24,542 nt of DNA from an uncultured Prevotella sp. (GTDB lineage Bacteria; Bacteroidota; Bacteroidia; Bacteroidales; Bacteroidaceae), in the NCBI GenBank assembly GCA_900554695.1, contig USHV01000036.1, forward strand, positions 1-24,542, given 5' to 3'. Under the pieces are notes generated by a model, which did not search any database, was not told where the DNA came from, and saw only the letters and a program-made list of their open reading frames with translations. Position 1 is the first letter of the stretch; each line of letters starts with the position of its first letter. Below, piece by piece: positions 14,867 through 22,883 of this stretch. The position numbers and the translations under genes were made by a program.

Positions 14867-16534
14867 TCAGCGCGTGGTGTTGCGGCGTCTGATGACGAAA
14901 TATCCGAGCCTGTGTGTAACGCCTTTGCGTCCGAGTGAGCGCAGCACATACATGCCTTCCGGCAGGCTGCTCACGTCGGCTACGGTACCGTTGTATAGAC
15001 GTGTCGCCACGATGTGACCCTGTAGTGTCTCGATGGTGACGAACGCTGCGTCGAGCACGCTGCCTTTTTCGGGCAGACTGAGCGTCTTGCCGTCACACTT
15101 CAGCAGTCGGTCGGTAATTCTTGTCTCCGGCGTGTCGGGATTTGTGTGTCTCTCCTGTAGCGGTGTGCTCTCGTTGCCGTAGCGGTCGATCGCCGTTACT
15201 GCGTAATAGCGTGTCGGGTCGTGAGGTATGATGAGGCTGCTCTTGCGCAGGCGCACCACCGTCAGATTGCGCGCGTCGTCAGTATTAACCGGATACTCAC
15301 GCGACGAATAGACGTTGTACATTATTCTCGTGGTGTCCTTGTCCACAGGTGTCCACGACAACAGTTCCACATTATCTTCCTGCGTCCTTCTGCTCAGTCC
15401 TGACGGAGCGGAGGGGCGGGCAGAGCTCTGCCATGTCATCGGAGGAATGAGGGCAGGATATTGGTTGAACGATTGAGCGGTGAAGTCGTATATTCCCTTC
15501 ACGTTGTCGGTGAAGAATTTGCTGCGGAAGAATGCGTGTCCCATGCCGTAATGGCGCAGTGTGAGCATCTCGCGCGTTATGTCGGCCAGGGGCCAGTCCT
15601 TCTCTCCCGGCGACATGAAATATATGCCCAGTCCCGGTGCCACGATGCGGCCGTAGCTGTGTTCGTTCCAGTCGAGGGCGAACGGATAGAACTGATTGCC
15701 GCGGAAATACATCATAGGGAACAGCTCGTCCATCAATCCGTCGCGCAGCCATGCCTGTGCGTCCTGGCACACCCGCTCATAAGCGTTCCACCCATAGCTG
15801 CTGAATCGGCTAAGGTCCTTGTATTTACCTATCGGCGAACAGCTCATCTTCACCCACGGTTTTATTGATTTCACCCTTCGGCTTATGGCTCTCACTATGT
15901 TCGTGATGTTGGTCCGTCCCTGTCGGCGCGACACCTTCATGGGCCATGTCTCGTGATAGCGTATGTAGTCGAGGTGTATTCCGTCTATGTCGTAGTTGCC
16001 TGTTATCTCGGCGCACAGGTCTGCAAGATATTCGGCAGTCTGCGGTTTCTCAGGGTCCAAGTAGCCCTCGTCGCCAATCTTGCGCACGAGTCCGGGGTGA
16101 CGTTTGCGCAGTCTTACGCATCCGGCCCCGTTCCATTTTCCTACCGGTATGGCCACAACCCATGCGTGGAGTTCCATTCCGCGTCGGTGACATTCGTCTA
16201 TGGCGAATTTCAGCGCGTCGTAGCCAGGGCTCTTGCCCGGTTTGCCCGACAGACATCCGTCCCACGGTTCGTATGCCGAGGGGTAGATGGTTGTCGCCCT
16301 GATGCGCGTCTGTAGCAGTACGGTGTTGATGTTGGCGCGCTGCAGACGGTCGAGAATGTCGCGCAGCTCGTCTTTCTGCCGTTCTATGGAACGCGCGGAT
16401 CCGGCGTAGCCGTGAGGCCAGTCTATGCCTCCGATGGTTGTGAGCCATACGGCCCTTACTTCGTATTTGGGTTGTGCGGCAAGCGTGAATACAGCTGCCA
16501 ATGCTATCAATAGAGTGGTGAAACGTCTGATCAT
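14867..16534 (-). CDS. Secreted GHL10 (DUF187/YngK-like) glycosidase-like protein
   Basis: The 555-residue product has a signal peptide (MIRRFTTLLIALAAVFTLAAQ) followed at once by YEVRAVWLTTIGGIDWP, the hallmark N-terminus of the glycosyl-hydrolase-like 10 family. The (beta/alpha)8 barrel covers about residues 23-375 and includes INTVLLQTRIRATTIYPS, GMELHAWVVAIP, DIDGIHLDYIRYH (acidic residues expected at the active site) and ELFPMMYFRG. A fibronectin-III-like segment (about 395-475, with VYSSREYPV and YYAVTAIDRYGNES) and a C-terminal beta domain ending in EGMYVLRSLGRKG follow, the latter reminiscent of a sorting tail. Family members are thought to act on glycans or peptidoglycan; the substrate here is unknown. 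It has its own promoter and is divergent to the beta-barrel gene. Confidence 0.88.
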   Translation of the reverse strand: MIRRFTTLLIALAAVFTLAAQPKYEVRAVWLTTIGGIDWPHGYAGSARSIERQKDELRDILDRLQRANINTVLLQTRIRATTIYPSAYEPWDGCLSGKPGKSPGYDALKFAIDECHRRGMELHAWVVAIPVGKWNGAGCVRLRKRHPGLVRKIGDEGYLDPEKPQTAEYLADLCAEITGNYDIDGIHLDYIRYHETWPMKVSRRQGRTNITNIVRAISRRVKSIKPWVKMSCSPIGKYKDLSRFSSYGWNAYERVCQDAQAWLRDGLMDELFPMMYFRGNQFYPFALDWNEHSYGRIVAPGLGIYFMSPGEKDWPLADITREMLTLRHYGMGHAFFRSKFFTDNVKGIYDFTAQSFNQYPALIPPMTWQSSARPSAPSGLSRRTQEDNVELLSWTPVDKDTTRIMYNVYSSREYPVNTDDARNLTVVRLRKSSLIIPHDPTRYYAVTAIDRYGNESTPLQERHTNPDTPETRITDRLLKCDGKTLSLPEKGSVLDAAFVTIETLQGHIVATRLYNGTVADVSSLPEGMYVLRSLGRKGVTHRLGYFVIRRRNTTR

Positions 16535-16622
16535 CTGATGCTGATGTTAAGCAGGAAAAGGGTTGTCACGGCAGAATGAAAGCCGCAAGGCGGTGTCTGC
16601 CCGTGATGTTTTAAATATCGAA

Positions 16623-16653
16623 CAAAGATAATGATATTTTTCGGTTTCTCAAA
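16623..16653 (-). promoter_or_regulatory. Promoter for the GHL10 gene (minus strand)
   Basis: Read on the minus strand, TTTG (complement of 16650-16653) and TATCTTTG (complement of 16623-16630) are separated by 19 bases, a near-perfect Bacteroidetes promoter. Transcription would start near 16616, about 80 bases before the ATG at 16534. Confidence 0.7.
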
Positions 16654-16670
16654 TATATTATGTATTTTTG
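16639..16670 (+). promoter_or_regulatory. Promoter for the beta-barrel/recR operon (plus strand)
   Basis: A perfect -7 box TATTTTTG lies at 16663-16670, with a weaker TTTC near 16639 as a possible -33 element. It interleaves with the minus-strand promoter at 16623-16653. Transcription would begin near 16677, so the upstream open frame from 16660 cannot be the start of the beta-barrel protein. Confidence 0.55.
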
Positions 16671-16782
16671 CAAAATAATGGCGGCTTTCCGCAGAGCAGT
16701 GTTTCTGTCTGAAGTCGCATGTGGTTTGCCTTACACCTTGTGGGTACTCCTCATATTTATTAATAATGTTATTTTTATTATT

Positions 16783-17280
16783 ATGAGAAAAAAAGTGATT
16801 GCGATGATTGCGGCCCTGTTCATGGCCGTGACGGCAAATGCTCAGTTCGAGCAGGGTAAAGTTTATCTCGGTGGTTCGCTTACCGGCCTGAACCTTAAAT
16901 ACTCTGGCATAGACAACCTGAGCCTCGGACTGCAGGCGCAGGCAGGATACATGTTCGACGACAATCTGATGTTGCTTGGTCAGGTGGCTTATGACCATAA
17001 TGGAGGAAAGGGCTCGAAGAACAACGTCAGCTTCGGAGTTGGCGGCCGTTATTATATAGAGCAGAACGGAATATACCTCGGCGTGAACTGCAAATACATA
17101 CACGGCAGCCATGGATTCAACGATGTGATGCCTGGTGTAGAGGTGGGTTATGCGTTCTTCCTGAGCCGCACGGTGACGGTGGAACCGGCCATATATTATG
17201 ACCAGTCGTTCAAGAATCACAGCGATTTCTCCACAATCGGACTGAAAATAGGACTCGGAGTATATCTATTCAACGATTGA
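16783..17280 (+). CDS. Outer membrane beta-barrel protein (small porin-like)
   Basis: The preferred ATG at 16783 gives 165 residues beginning with a clear signal peptide, MRKKVIAMIAALFMAVTANAQ. The remainder is alternating hydrophobic/polar beta-strands with turn-forming DDN and GGKG segments and ends in an outer-membrane-type strand (LKIGLGVYLFND). It should form a small eight-stranded barrel. The frame extends to 16660, but that extension overlaps the promoter and would bury the signal peptide. recR begins 3 bases after the stop, so the two are almost certainly cotranscribed. Confidence 0.85.
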   Translation: MRKKVIAMIAALFMAVTANAQFEQGKVYLGGSLTGLNLKYSGIDNLSLGLQAQAGYMFDDNLMLLGQVAYDHNGGKGSKNNVSFGVGGRYYIEQNGIYLGVNCKYIHGSHGFNDVMPGVEVGYAFFLSRTVTVEPAIYYDQSFKNHSDFSTIGLKIGLGVYLFND

Positions 17281-17283
17281 CGC

Positions 17284-17901
17284 ATGGAAAGTTCTTACCC
17301 TTCTCAGCTTCTTGACAAGGCTGTGGGAGAACTGGCCAAACTGCCGGGCGTGGGACGCAAGACGGCATTGAGGCTTGCTCTTTACATGCTCAGACAGACT
17401 ACAGAGGACGTGGACAAGCTGGCAACAGCGCTCTCGGAGCTGCGTCACGACATAAAATATTGCCGTATATGCCACAACATAAGCGATGAGGATGTGTGTC
17501 CGATATGTTCGGACAAGCATCGTGATGCATCTACGGTGTGTGTCGTAGAGAACATACGCGACGTGATGGCGGTGGAGAACACGCAGCAATACAACGGCCT
17601 GTATCATGTGCTCGGAGGCATAATCTCGCCGATGGACGGCATCGGACCGAGCGATTTGGAGATAGATTCTCTCGTGGAACGTGTAAAGGCCGGCGGTGTC
17701 AAGGAGGTGATTCTGGCGCTCAGCTCGACAATGGAGGGCGATACCACAAACTTCTATATATCGCGCAAGCTCGCCGGAGAGAACGTGAAGGTGAGCGTCA
17801 TAGCACGCGGCATATCCGTAGGCGACGAGCTTGAATATACAGACGAGGTGACTCTTGGCCGGGCAATCCTCAACAGAACAACATTAGGAAACGAAAAATG
17901 A
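17284..17901 (+). CDS. recR: Recombination mediator RecR
   Basis: The 205-residue protein loads RecA onto gapped DNA as part of the RecFOR pathway. A helix-hairpin-helix contains LPGVGRKTALRLA (about 20-32). A zinc finger is formed by Cys60, Cys63, Cys72 and Cys75. A Toprim domain begins at VCVVEN, with Glu89, and includes YHVLGGIISPMDGIGP. Length and motif order match RecR. It follows the beta-barrel gene by 3 bases and overlaps the next gene by ATGA. Confidence 0.97.
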   Translation: MESSYPSQLLDKAVGELAKLPGVGRKTALRLALYMLRQTTEDVDKLATALSELRHDIKYCRICHNISDEDVCPICSDKHRDASTVCVVENIRDVMAVENTQQYNGLYHVLGGIISPMDGIGPSDLEIDSLVERVKAGGVKEVILALSSTMEGDTTNFYISRKLAGENVKVSVIARGISVGDELEYTDEVTLGRAILNRTTLGNEK

Positions 17902-18320
17902 AACATACGCAAAGGCTTCTTATGACAATATTTCTCACGTCAATAGCTGTGGGACTGGTCATCGTGGTGCTCTTCGAGAACGACCTGCTGCCATGTGGCA
18001 TAATGATATCGGATGATAAAAGCGTAGAGTTTGTCGTGGCGACAATCATGGAGCTGCTCACCATCTGTGTCATACCTGTGGCACTGAAACTGTTCCGCTT
18101 CAAGCGCATAAGCAAACTGCTGACCTCGGCTGAGGCTTTGTCCAAGTGGGGAACAATCCGACTTCTCATGCTGTGTGTGCCGATGATTGTCAATACGGTC
18201 TTTTATTATATGTTTATGAATGTGGCTTTCGGATATATGGGCATAATCATATTCTTGTGCCTGTTCTTTGTCGTTCCCACCAAGGAACGTTGTAGGTCGG
18301 AGATAAAGACGGAAGCATAA
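17898..18320 (+). CDS. Small integral membrane protein of unknown function
   Basis: The 140-residue protein begins in an ATGA overlap with recR. It has about four hydrophobic segments: LLMTIFLTSIAVGLVIVVLF, FVVATIMELLTICVIPVAL, LLMLCVPMIVNTVFYYMF and YMGIIIFLCLFFVVP. Between the second and third is a basic loop (RFKRISKLL). It ends in a charged tail. I recognise no family or catalytic residues. Its position between recR and a glycosyltransferase suggests co-expression, and perhaps an envelope role. Confidence 0.75.
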   Translation: MKHTQRLLMTIFLTSIAVGLVIVVLFENDLLPCGIMISDDKSVEFVVATIMELLTICVIPVALKLFRFKRISKLLTSAEALSKWGTIRLLMLCVPMIVNTVFYYMFMNVAFGYMGIIIFLCLFFVVPTKERCRSEIKTEA

Positions 18321-18334
18321 AAATTTACGATGTA

Positions 18335-19525
18335 TTGAAACTCTCTGTCGTAATAGTCAACTATAACGTCAAGTTCTATCTTGAACAATGCCTGCACTCG
18401 CTTCAGAAGGCGACGAAAGACATCGAATGTGAGGTGTATGTGGTGGATAATCACTCGCGGGACGGTTCGGTGGATTATCTTTCGTGCCGTTTTCCGAGAG
18501 TCAATATTATAAGCAGTAACCGCAATCTTGGCTTTGCGCGCGCCAACAATCTGGCAATAAGGCGCAGCTTCGGCGAATACGTGCTGCTGCTCAATCCTGA
18601 CACCATAGTAGGCGAACACACCATAGCCGATGTCATCAACTTTATGGATGCTCATCCTAATGCCGGTGCGGCGGGTGTGAGGATGGCCCAGTGTAACGGT
18701 GCTGACGCCATGGAGTCGAGGCGTGGCATACCTACTCCCATGACAGGTTTCTACAAGATGTCGGGTCTGTGCGCTCGTTTTCCCAAGAGCAGACGCTTCG
18801 CCCATTATTACATGAGCTATCTGTCGTGGGACGAGCCCGAGCGTATTGAGGTGGTGAGCGGAGCTTTCTGCATGCTCAGACATTCGGCGTTGGACAAGGT
18901 GGGATTGCTCGACGAAGACTATTTCATGTATGGTGAGGACATAGATTTGTCGTTCAGACTCATAAAAGGAGGATTCGACAACTGGTATGTGCCCTCGCGC
19001 ATACTGCATTATAAAGGTGAAAGCACGCATAAGTCGTCTTTCAGATATGTGCATGTGTTCTATGGTGCCATGCTGATATTCCTGCGCAAGCATTACGGCA
19101 ACATGAGATTGCTGCTCAGTCTGCCGGTGAAGTTCGCTATATATGCGAAGGCTTTGGGCGAATTGGGGCGCATGCAGGTCATCAGACTCCGAAAAAGTCT
19201 TGGCTTCTTTGTCGTGAACAACAGAAAGGATCCGGCTTATGTGTTCCTGGGATCGCGCAAAGCCATGGCGCAGTGTCGCAACATAATGAGACGTAAAGGC
19301 CTGGAGGCTGTCTTTTATGAGCGCAATGCGGAGGAAAACCCCGAAGGACATCTCGGGATGGATCTGCCTAAGAACAATATCGTTTATGTGGTTTATGATG
19401 TGGATTCTTATGCTTACGACGATATTCTGAACATCTTTGCCAAAGGTACAGCCGATAATGTTTTCATAGGAACATACAACAGCCGAACACGTATAATAAT
19501 AACTCCTGAAGAAATATTCAAATGA
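18335..19525 (+). CDS. Family 2 glycosyltransferase (rhamnosyltransferase-like)
   Basis: The 396-residue protein has a GT-A fold typical of GT2. LSVVIVNYNVKFYLEQCL lies at the N-terminus, VVDNHSRDGS at 36-45, NRNLGFARANN at about 62-72, a nucleotide-sugar-binding NPDT at 87-90, and the acceptor-side GEDIDLSFR at 200-208. It resembles WbbL-type transferases that add a sugar from NDP-sugar to a lipid-linked or cell-wall glycan. Residues after about 300 form an additional C-terminal region of unknown role. The start is TTG at 18335, chosen because the conserved N-terminal strand begins immediately afterwards and the nearest ATG (18330) is out of frame. It overlaps the next gene by ATGA. Confidence 0.9.
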   Translation: MKLSVVIVNYNVKFYLEQCLHSLQKATKDIECEVYVVDNHSRDGSVDYLSCRFPRVNIISSNRNLGFARANNLAIRRSFGEYVLLLNPDTIVGEHTIADVINFMDAHPNAGAAGVRMAQCNGADAMESRRGIPTPMTGFYKMSGLCARFPKSRRFAHYYMSYLSWDEPERIEVVSGAFCMLRHSALDKVGLLDEDYFMYGEDIDLSFRLIKGGFDNWYVPSRILHYKGESTHKSSFRYVHVFYGAMLIFLRKHYGNMRLLLSLPVKFAIYAKALGELGRMQVIRLRKSLGFFVVNNRKDPAYVFLGSRKAMAQCRNIMRRKGLEAVFYERNAEENPEGHLGMDLPKNNIVYVVYDVDSYAYDDILNIFAKGTADNVFIGTYNSRTRIIITPEEIFK

Positions 19526-20046
19526 ACATGACGCGCGACAAATTGCCGTTCGTCAGGCTCAGGGCTATGGAGCCTGAAGATCTTGACACTCTGTATCTGG
19601 TTGAAAACGACGAGGAGATATGGAATGTCGGTACGACCAATGTGCCTTATTCAAGGTATGTGCTTTATGATTATGTGGCAAACGTGTCTGGAGACATTTA
19701 CACAGACAAGCAGGTGAGGTTGATGATAGACGACGAGAAAGGGGAGACTGTCGGCATGATCGACCTTGTGAATTTCAGTCCCCAGCACAGACGGGCCGAG
19801 CTGAGCATAGTTATAAAGAAGGACAAACGCCACCGTGGCTATGCCATGGCGGCCATAAGCCAGATAAGGAAATACGCTCTCGACATATTGCATCTGCATC
19901 AGCTGTACGTGATAGTGGAAAAGGGAAACACCGCTTCGGTGGCATTGTTCCGTGAAATGGGATTTACTACGCTTTGCGAGTTGACCGACTGGTTGTATGA
20001 CGGGAAAAATTACAAGAATTCAATAATAATGCAAACTTTTTTGTAA
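19522..20046 (+). CDS. GNAT-family N-acetyltransferase
   Basis: The 174-residue protein has the GNAT layout: an N-terminal LRAMEPEDLDTLYLVENDEE segment, a central strand ETVGMIDLVNF, the acetyl-CoA pyrophosphate loop KDKRHRGYAMAAI, and the C-terminal NTASVALFREMGFTTLCEL motif. It resembles ribosomal-protein or small-amine acetyltransferases; the substrate is unknown. It is coupled to the glycosyltransferase by an ATGA overlap and is the last gene of the operon. An ATG three codons in is an alternative start. Confidence 0.88.
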   Translation: MNMTRDKLPFVRLRAMEPEDLDTLYLVENDEEIWNVGTTNVPYSRYVLYDYVANVSGDIYTDKQVRLMIDDEKGETVGMIDLVNFSPQHRRAELSIVIKKDKRHRGYAMAAISQIRKYALDILHLHQLYVIVEKGNTASVALFREMGFTTLCELTDWLYDGKNYKNSIIMQTFL

Positions 20047-20061
20047 AAAGTCTCATTATTG

Positions 20062-20093
20062 TTTGGTGGAACTAAATTTTATATGTATCTTTG
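20062..20093 (+). promoter_or_regulatory. Promoter for the tRNA-Asp pair
   Basis: TTTG (20062-20065) and TATCTTTG (20086-20093) are 20 bases apart, an essentially consensus Bacteroidetes promoter. It lies 26 bases before the first tRNA, in keeping with strong stable-RNA transcription. Confidence 0.85.
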
Positions 20094-20119
20094 CACTCGC
20101 AAAAACGAGGAAGAGTCCT

Positions 20120-20193
20120 GGTGCGTTAGTTCAGTTGGTTAGAATACATGCCTGTCACGCATGGGGTCACGGGTTCGAGTCCCGTACGCACCG
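20120..20193 (+). tRNA. tRNA-Asp (anticodon GTC), copy 1
   Basis: The 74-base gene folds as a cloverleaf. The acceptor arm GGTGCGT pairs with ACGCACC, with discriminator G. The D loop contains AGTTGGTTAGA, the anticodon loop holds CTGTCAC with anticodon GTC, and the T arm is CACGGGTTCGAGTCCCGT. CCA is not encoded. It is identical to the copy at 20226-20299. Confidence 0.98.
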
Positions 20194-20225
20194 CATCACT
20201 CTTTATTCGTAGCACTAAAATTGAA

Positions 20226-20299
20226 GGTGCGTTAGTTCAGTTGGTTAGAATACATGCCTGTCACGCATGGGGTCACGGGTTCGAGTCCCGTACGCACCG
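20226..20299 (+). tRNA. tRNA-Asp (anticodon GTC), copy 2
   Basis: This is an exact duplicate of the upstream tRNA-Asp, with a 32-base spacer between them. The two presumably share one transcript from the promoter at 20062-20093. It borders the accessory region that begins downstream. Confidence 0.98.
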
Positions 20300-20304
20300 C
20301 AATA

Positions 20305-20371
20305 AACATTGAAAATCAATGTTTTACAAAATAAACACCCGATTTTACACCCAAGAATGTAAAGTCGGGTG
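20305..20371. terminator. Bidirectional terminators between tRNA-Asp and the convergent GNAT gene
   Basis: Two hairpins lie here. AACATTGA (20305-20312) pairs with TCAATGTT (20316-20323) and is followed by TT. CACCCGATTTTACA (20336-20349) pairs with TGTAAAGTCGGGTG (20358-20371), with one mismatch, followed by ATTTT. A/T runs on both sides suit termination of both the tRNA transcript and the minus-strand GNAT gene. Confidence 0.8.
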
Positions 20372-20374
20372 ATT

Positions 20375-20893
20375 TTAGTTTATCTTCTTTAGGTTCACTA
20401 ATTCATAACAATGGCAATCAACAAACTGTCCGTTCTTGAAGCAAGCTTTCCTGAAGATGCCGCACTTATGGAAGCCTACTTTTTCGAGAACTTTCATTGA
20501 TGCCGGGTTATTCTCATAAACATGGGCGTGGATTCGTACCGTATTGGAATTGCTTAGATAATTTTCTATGGCCTGTTTGATAGCTTCGGACATGATGCCT
20601 TGGTTCCAATACGGTTCGGCAAGCCAGTAGCCCAATTCGGCGTTATACCGTTCTACATCCGTACCTTTGGTCAAACTAATATTTCCTGCTGCTTCGTGGT
20701 TGATTTCGATGCAGTAATTGTTCTGTTCGCTTTGTCCTTCAACAAAACCGATGAATTGCTCAGCATCCTTTTCCGTATATGGATATGGAAGAGCGTCACG
20801 GCAGTTGTCCCAAATTTTTTTATTGTTTAGATGTTTTGCCAATGCCGGGATGTCCGCTTTGGTCCAAGCTCTCAGTTTGAATGATTCTTCCAT
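20375..20893 (-). CDS. GNAT-family N-acetyltransferase (RimJ/RimL-like), accessory region
   Basis: The 172-residue protein has the RimJ/RimL-type arrangement: FKLRAWTKADIPALAKHLNN at the N-terminus, AAGNISLTKG, AELGYWLAEPYWNQGIMSEA with the acetyl-CoA loop, and NNPASMKVLEKVGFHKCGIF near the end. It could acetylate a protein N-terminus or a small molecule such as an antibiotic; this cannot be decided here. It is AT-richer than the genes left of the tRNAs and lies on the strand of the neighbouring mobile-element genes, so it is probably cargo. It is not closely related to the GNAT at 19522-20046. Confidence 0.9.
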   Translation of the reverse strand: MEESFKLRAWTKADIPALAKHLNNKKIWDNCRDALPYPYTEKDAEQFIGFVEGQSEQNNYCIEINHEAAGNISLTKGTDVERYNAELGYWLAEPYWNQGIMSEAIKQAIENYLSNSNTVRIHAHVYENNPASMKVLEKVGFHKCGIFRKACFKNGQFVDCHCYELVNLKKIN

Positions 20894-21028
20894 TTGATAT
20901 AAGCAATTAAAATTATTCGATTGAAATTTAGGAATATAGCGATAATAACATTAAATTTATAGTGACATATAACATATAATCAATTACCACTATGTTCTCA
21001 AGGCTAAAGTTACAGGAATCTGTCAGTT

Positions 21029-21701
21029 TCAGGGCTTCTTTTCCCGTATGTTTTTGTACATTTTGTCTAATAGCGAAGTGTTTGCCTTTCGTTGCTCCAT
21101 TTTACTTCTCAACAATTTTGCCTTTTTCGTTTTTCCTGTCGTAAGGCATAACATATACAAGCCGATTGGAGTAGTCCAAAAGACTTTTTGTTTAGACCTG
21201 ACATGAAACAGTTTAATCAGGAAAGTGTGCCTTGAATGACTGTCCTCTATTAAACCCCATAAATCATTCAAGCATTGATGCTGTTTTAATAAGGGCAAGA
21301 CTCTATTCTGTAGTATAGAGCAAATCAAATCTTTTATTGGTGAGCAATCTTGATTTGGGTGCAAAATGAACCAATAATCCTCTTTTCCAATAAAATTCCC
21401 TATACGAGTTCTTATCGGACAAGAATTTTCCAAAGGAAAATCACAGACCTCATTAAACAAACACATTGCATAATCACCCCAAGTTACACCAATGTTGATT
21501 GTGAATTGCCATGTGTTTGAAGAATCATCAAATCCCCATCTGTCTTTTTTGCATATTGATACACCAATCTAATTCTCCTACATGAGCATAAAAGTTATTG
21601 CCGTTTTTCTTAAACTCAGCGGATTTTAAAATAGGTGCTATACCTTCTTTGATAATATCGCAGAATTGTTTCTTAATATTTAGTTTTTCTTCTTCTGTCA
21701 T
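21029..21701 (-). pseudogene. DUF4304-like gene with a one-base frameshift
   Basis: An ATG at 21701 opens a frame of 57 codons beginning Met-Thr-Glu-Glu-Glu-Lys and including KNGNNFYAHVGELDWCINMQ. The frame breaks at a run of six A on the minus strand (21545-21550). If one A is removed, translation continues as KDRWGFDDSSNTWQFTINIG, VTWGDYAMCLFNEVCD and on to the stop at 21029, giving an intact protein of 223 residues. The N-terminal helix, the FYA.VG..D..I.MQ strand and FTINIGV match my recollection of the DUF4304 family. The break is a homopolymer slip, so a sequencing error or phase variation are alternatives to true inactivation. Residues from the internal ATG at 21466 onward lack the conserved N-terminal part. 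The function of the family is unknown. Confidence 0.72.
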
Positions 21702-21751
21702 ATTAACCTAGACTTTATTCATTGGAGAAATATCTGTTTATGATTGATTTC

Positions 21752-22780
21752 TTAATACTCTTTCTTCTTTTTATCGAACGGATATTCATCGTTCCATGAA
21801 TTTTCTTTTATAGTATAGATGTAGTTTCTATCTTCAAAGACTTCATCGCTAATTTGATGAAAAGTAGCGGCGTTAATGTCATTTAGTTGCTTCCTGTCAA
21901 AGAATACATACTGTTTGTCGGTTGCAATACGCCCGTAAAAATAGAACGTGGCATTTTCTACATCTAATGAGTCTTTGAGGAAAGGTTCTCCATTCAAGAA
22001 GAGCATATCATTAACTAAATATTTGCCGACACCGATTTCCTCAAAACGTTTAATATCTATATTCCGAACGATTACAGAATCACCATAAATAACATTTCTG
22101 CCATTGCGGAAATATTGATACCCCGGCTCAACAGGATGTTGCAAGGAATCTATACGCTGTAGTTCCCACTGTCCTGTTTTAGAATTAGGTACAGTCTGAT
22201 AGACATAGTTCTTGTCTATAAACCAATCCTCGCCTATAATCCTAAAACTGTTTCTATCGACATCAGTTCTCTTATCATTGTAGTAAACGTAATTTTTGTC
22301 TCGTATCCACTCATCCGACCTGCGGCCAAGACGATACACGAAATATTCGGCAGTTTCAGCATCTATGCTGCTATGGGAAGGTCTTATGAATGAACTGCTG
22401 CTGGAGAAATCGCGGATATAGACATTGTTTTTATCACACGCAACTCCGTTGGCATTGATATGGAATGTTTTGGCATCTACGTTTTCTATCAACTTGCTTC
22501 CAAACCAGACATGTGTTGCATCCTTTGCCAAGTTGTCATCTAATACCATAAATGTTGCCTTGTCCACGTCTTTGAGGTATCCCCAATTACCGTAATTGAT
22601 CAGGTTTAGCGAATGTTCAACAGAGATATAGTATATGCCTCTGATATTTTGATAGTAGGTATAATAATCACTGTTAACTTTATGACCTCTGGGTATAGGG
22701 AAGCCAAAAGACAACAATGCAAAAACATATAGGCCAATTATAGAAGCTGTGATAATTGCTATTTTGGAATACCTTTTCAT
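21752..22780 (-). CDS. Membrane-anchored DKNYY-repeat protein
   Basis: With the ATG at 22780 the product is 342 residues: a short basic N-terminus, one transmembrane helix or uncleaved signal (IAIITASIIGLYVFALLSFG), then an extracytoplasmic region of repeated units. Each has a DKNYVY-type turn followed by a VDxxTF-like segment: DKNNVYIRDF, DKNYVYYNDKRTDVD, DKNYVYQTV, DKQYVFFDRKQL and DRNYIYTIKEN. These are characteristic of the DKNYY family, whose function is unknown. The frame extends to 22843, but that start would lie upstream of a minus-strand -7 box (TAATTTTG, complement of 22810-22817) and would bury the hydrophobic segment. It lies between the DUF4304-like gene and the relaxase, all on the same strand, probably as cargo. 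Confidence 0.8.
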   Translation of the reverse strand: MKRYSKIAIITASIIGLYVFALLSFGFPIPRGHKVNSDYYTYYQNIRGIYYISVEHSLNLINYGNWGYLKDVDKATFMVLDDNLAKDATHVWFGSKLIENVDAKTFHINANGVACDKNNVYIRDFSSSSSFIRPSHSSIDAETAEYFVYRLGRRSDEWIRDKNYVYYNDKRTDVDRNSFRIIGEDWFIDKNYVYQTVPNSKTGQWELQRIDSLQHPVEPGYQYFRNGRNVIYGDSVIVRNIDIKRFEEIGVGKYLVNDMLFLNGEPFLKDSLDVENATFYFYGRIATDKQYVFFDRKQLNDINAATFHQISDEVFEDRNYIYTIKENSWNDEYPFDKKKKEY

Positions 22781-22817
22781 TATATATTTCCTATTTTGAA
22801 ATCCGATAACAAAATTA

Positions 22818-22862
22818 CAAAAAAAGTACCGTTTATCAGTCATTTATGGACGGTACTTTTTT
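22818..22862 (-). terminator. Terminator of the relaxase gene (minus strand)
   Basis: AAAAAAGTACCGT and ACGGTACTTTTTT form a 13-pair stem around a 17-base loop, followed on the minus strand by a long T run. Because A and T tracts flank both sides, it could act in either direction. It overlaps the putative -7 box of the DKNYY gene. Confidence 0.8.
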
Positions 22863-22883
22863 GTTTCTCAATGCAATATCCGA

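Noticed and set aside
16660..16782. N-terminal extension of the beta-barrel protein.
   Set aside because: It overlaps the -7 box at 16663-16670 and would place a good signal peptide in the interior of the protein.
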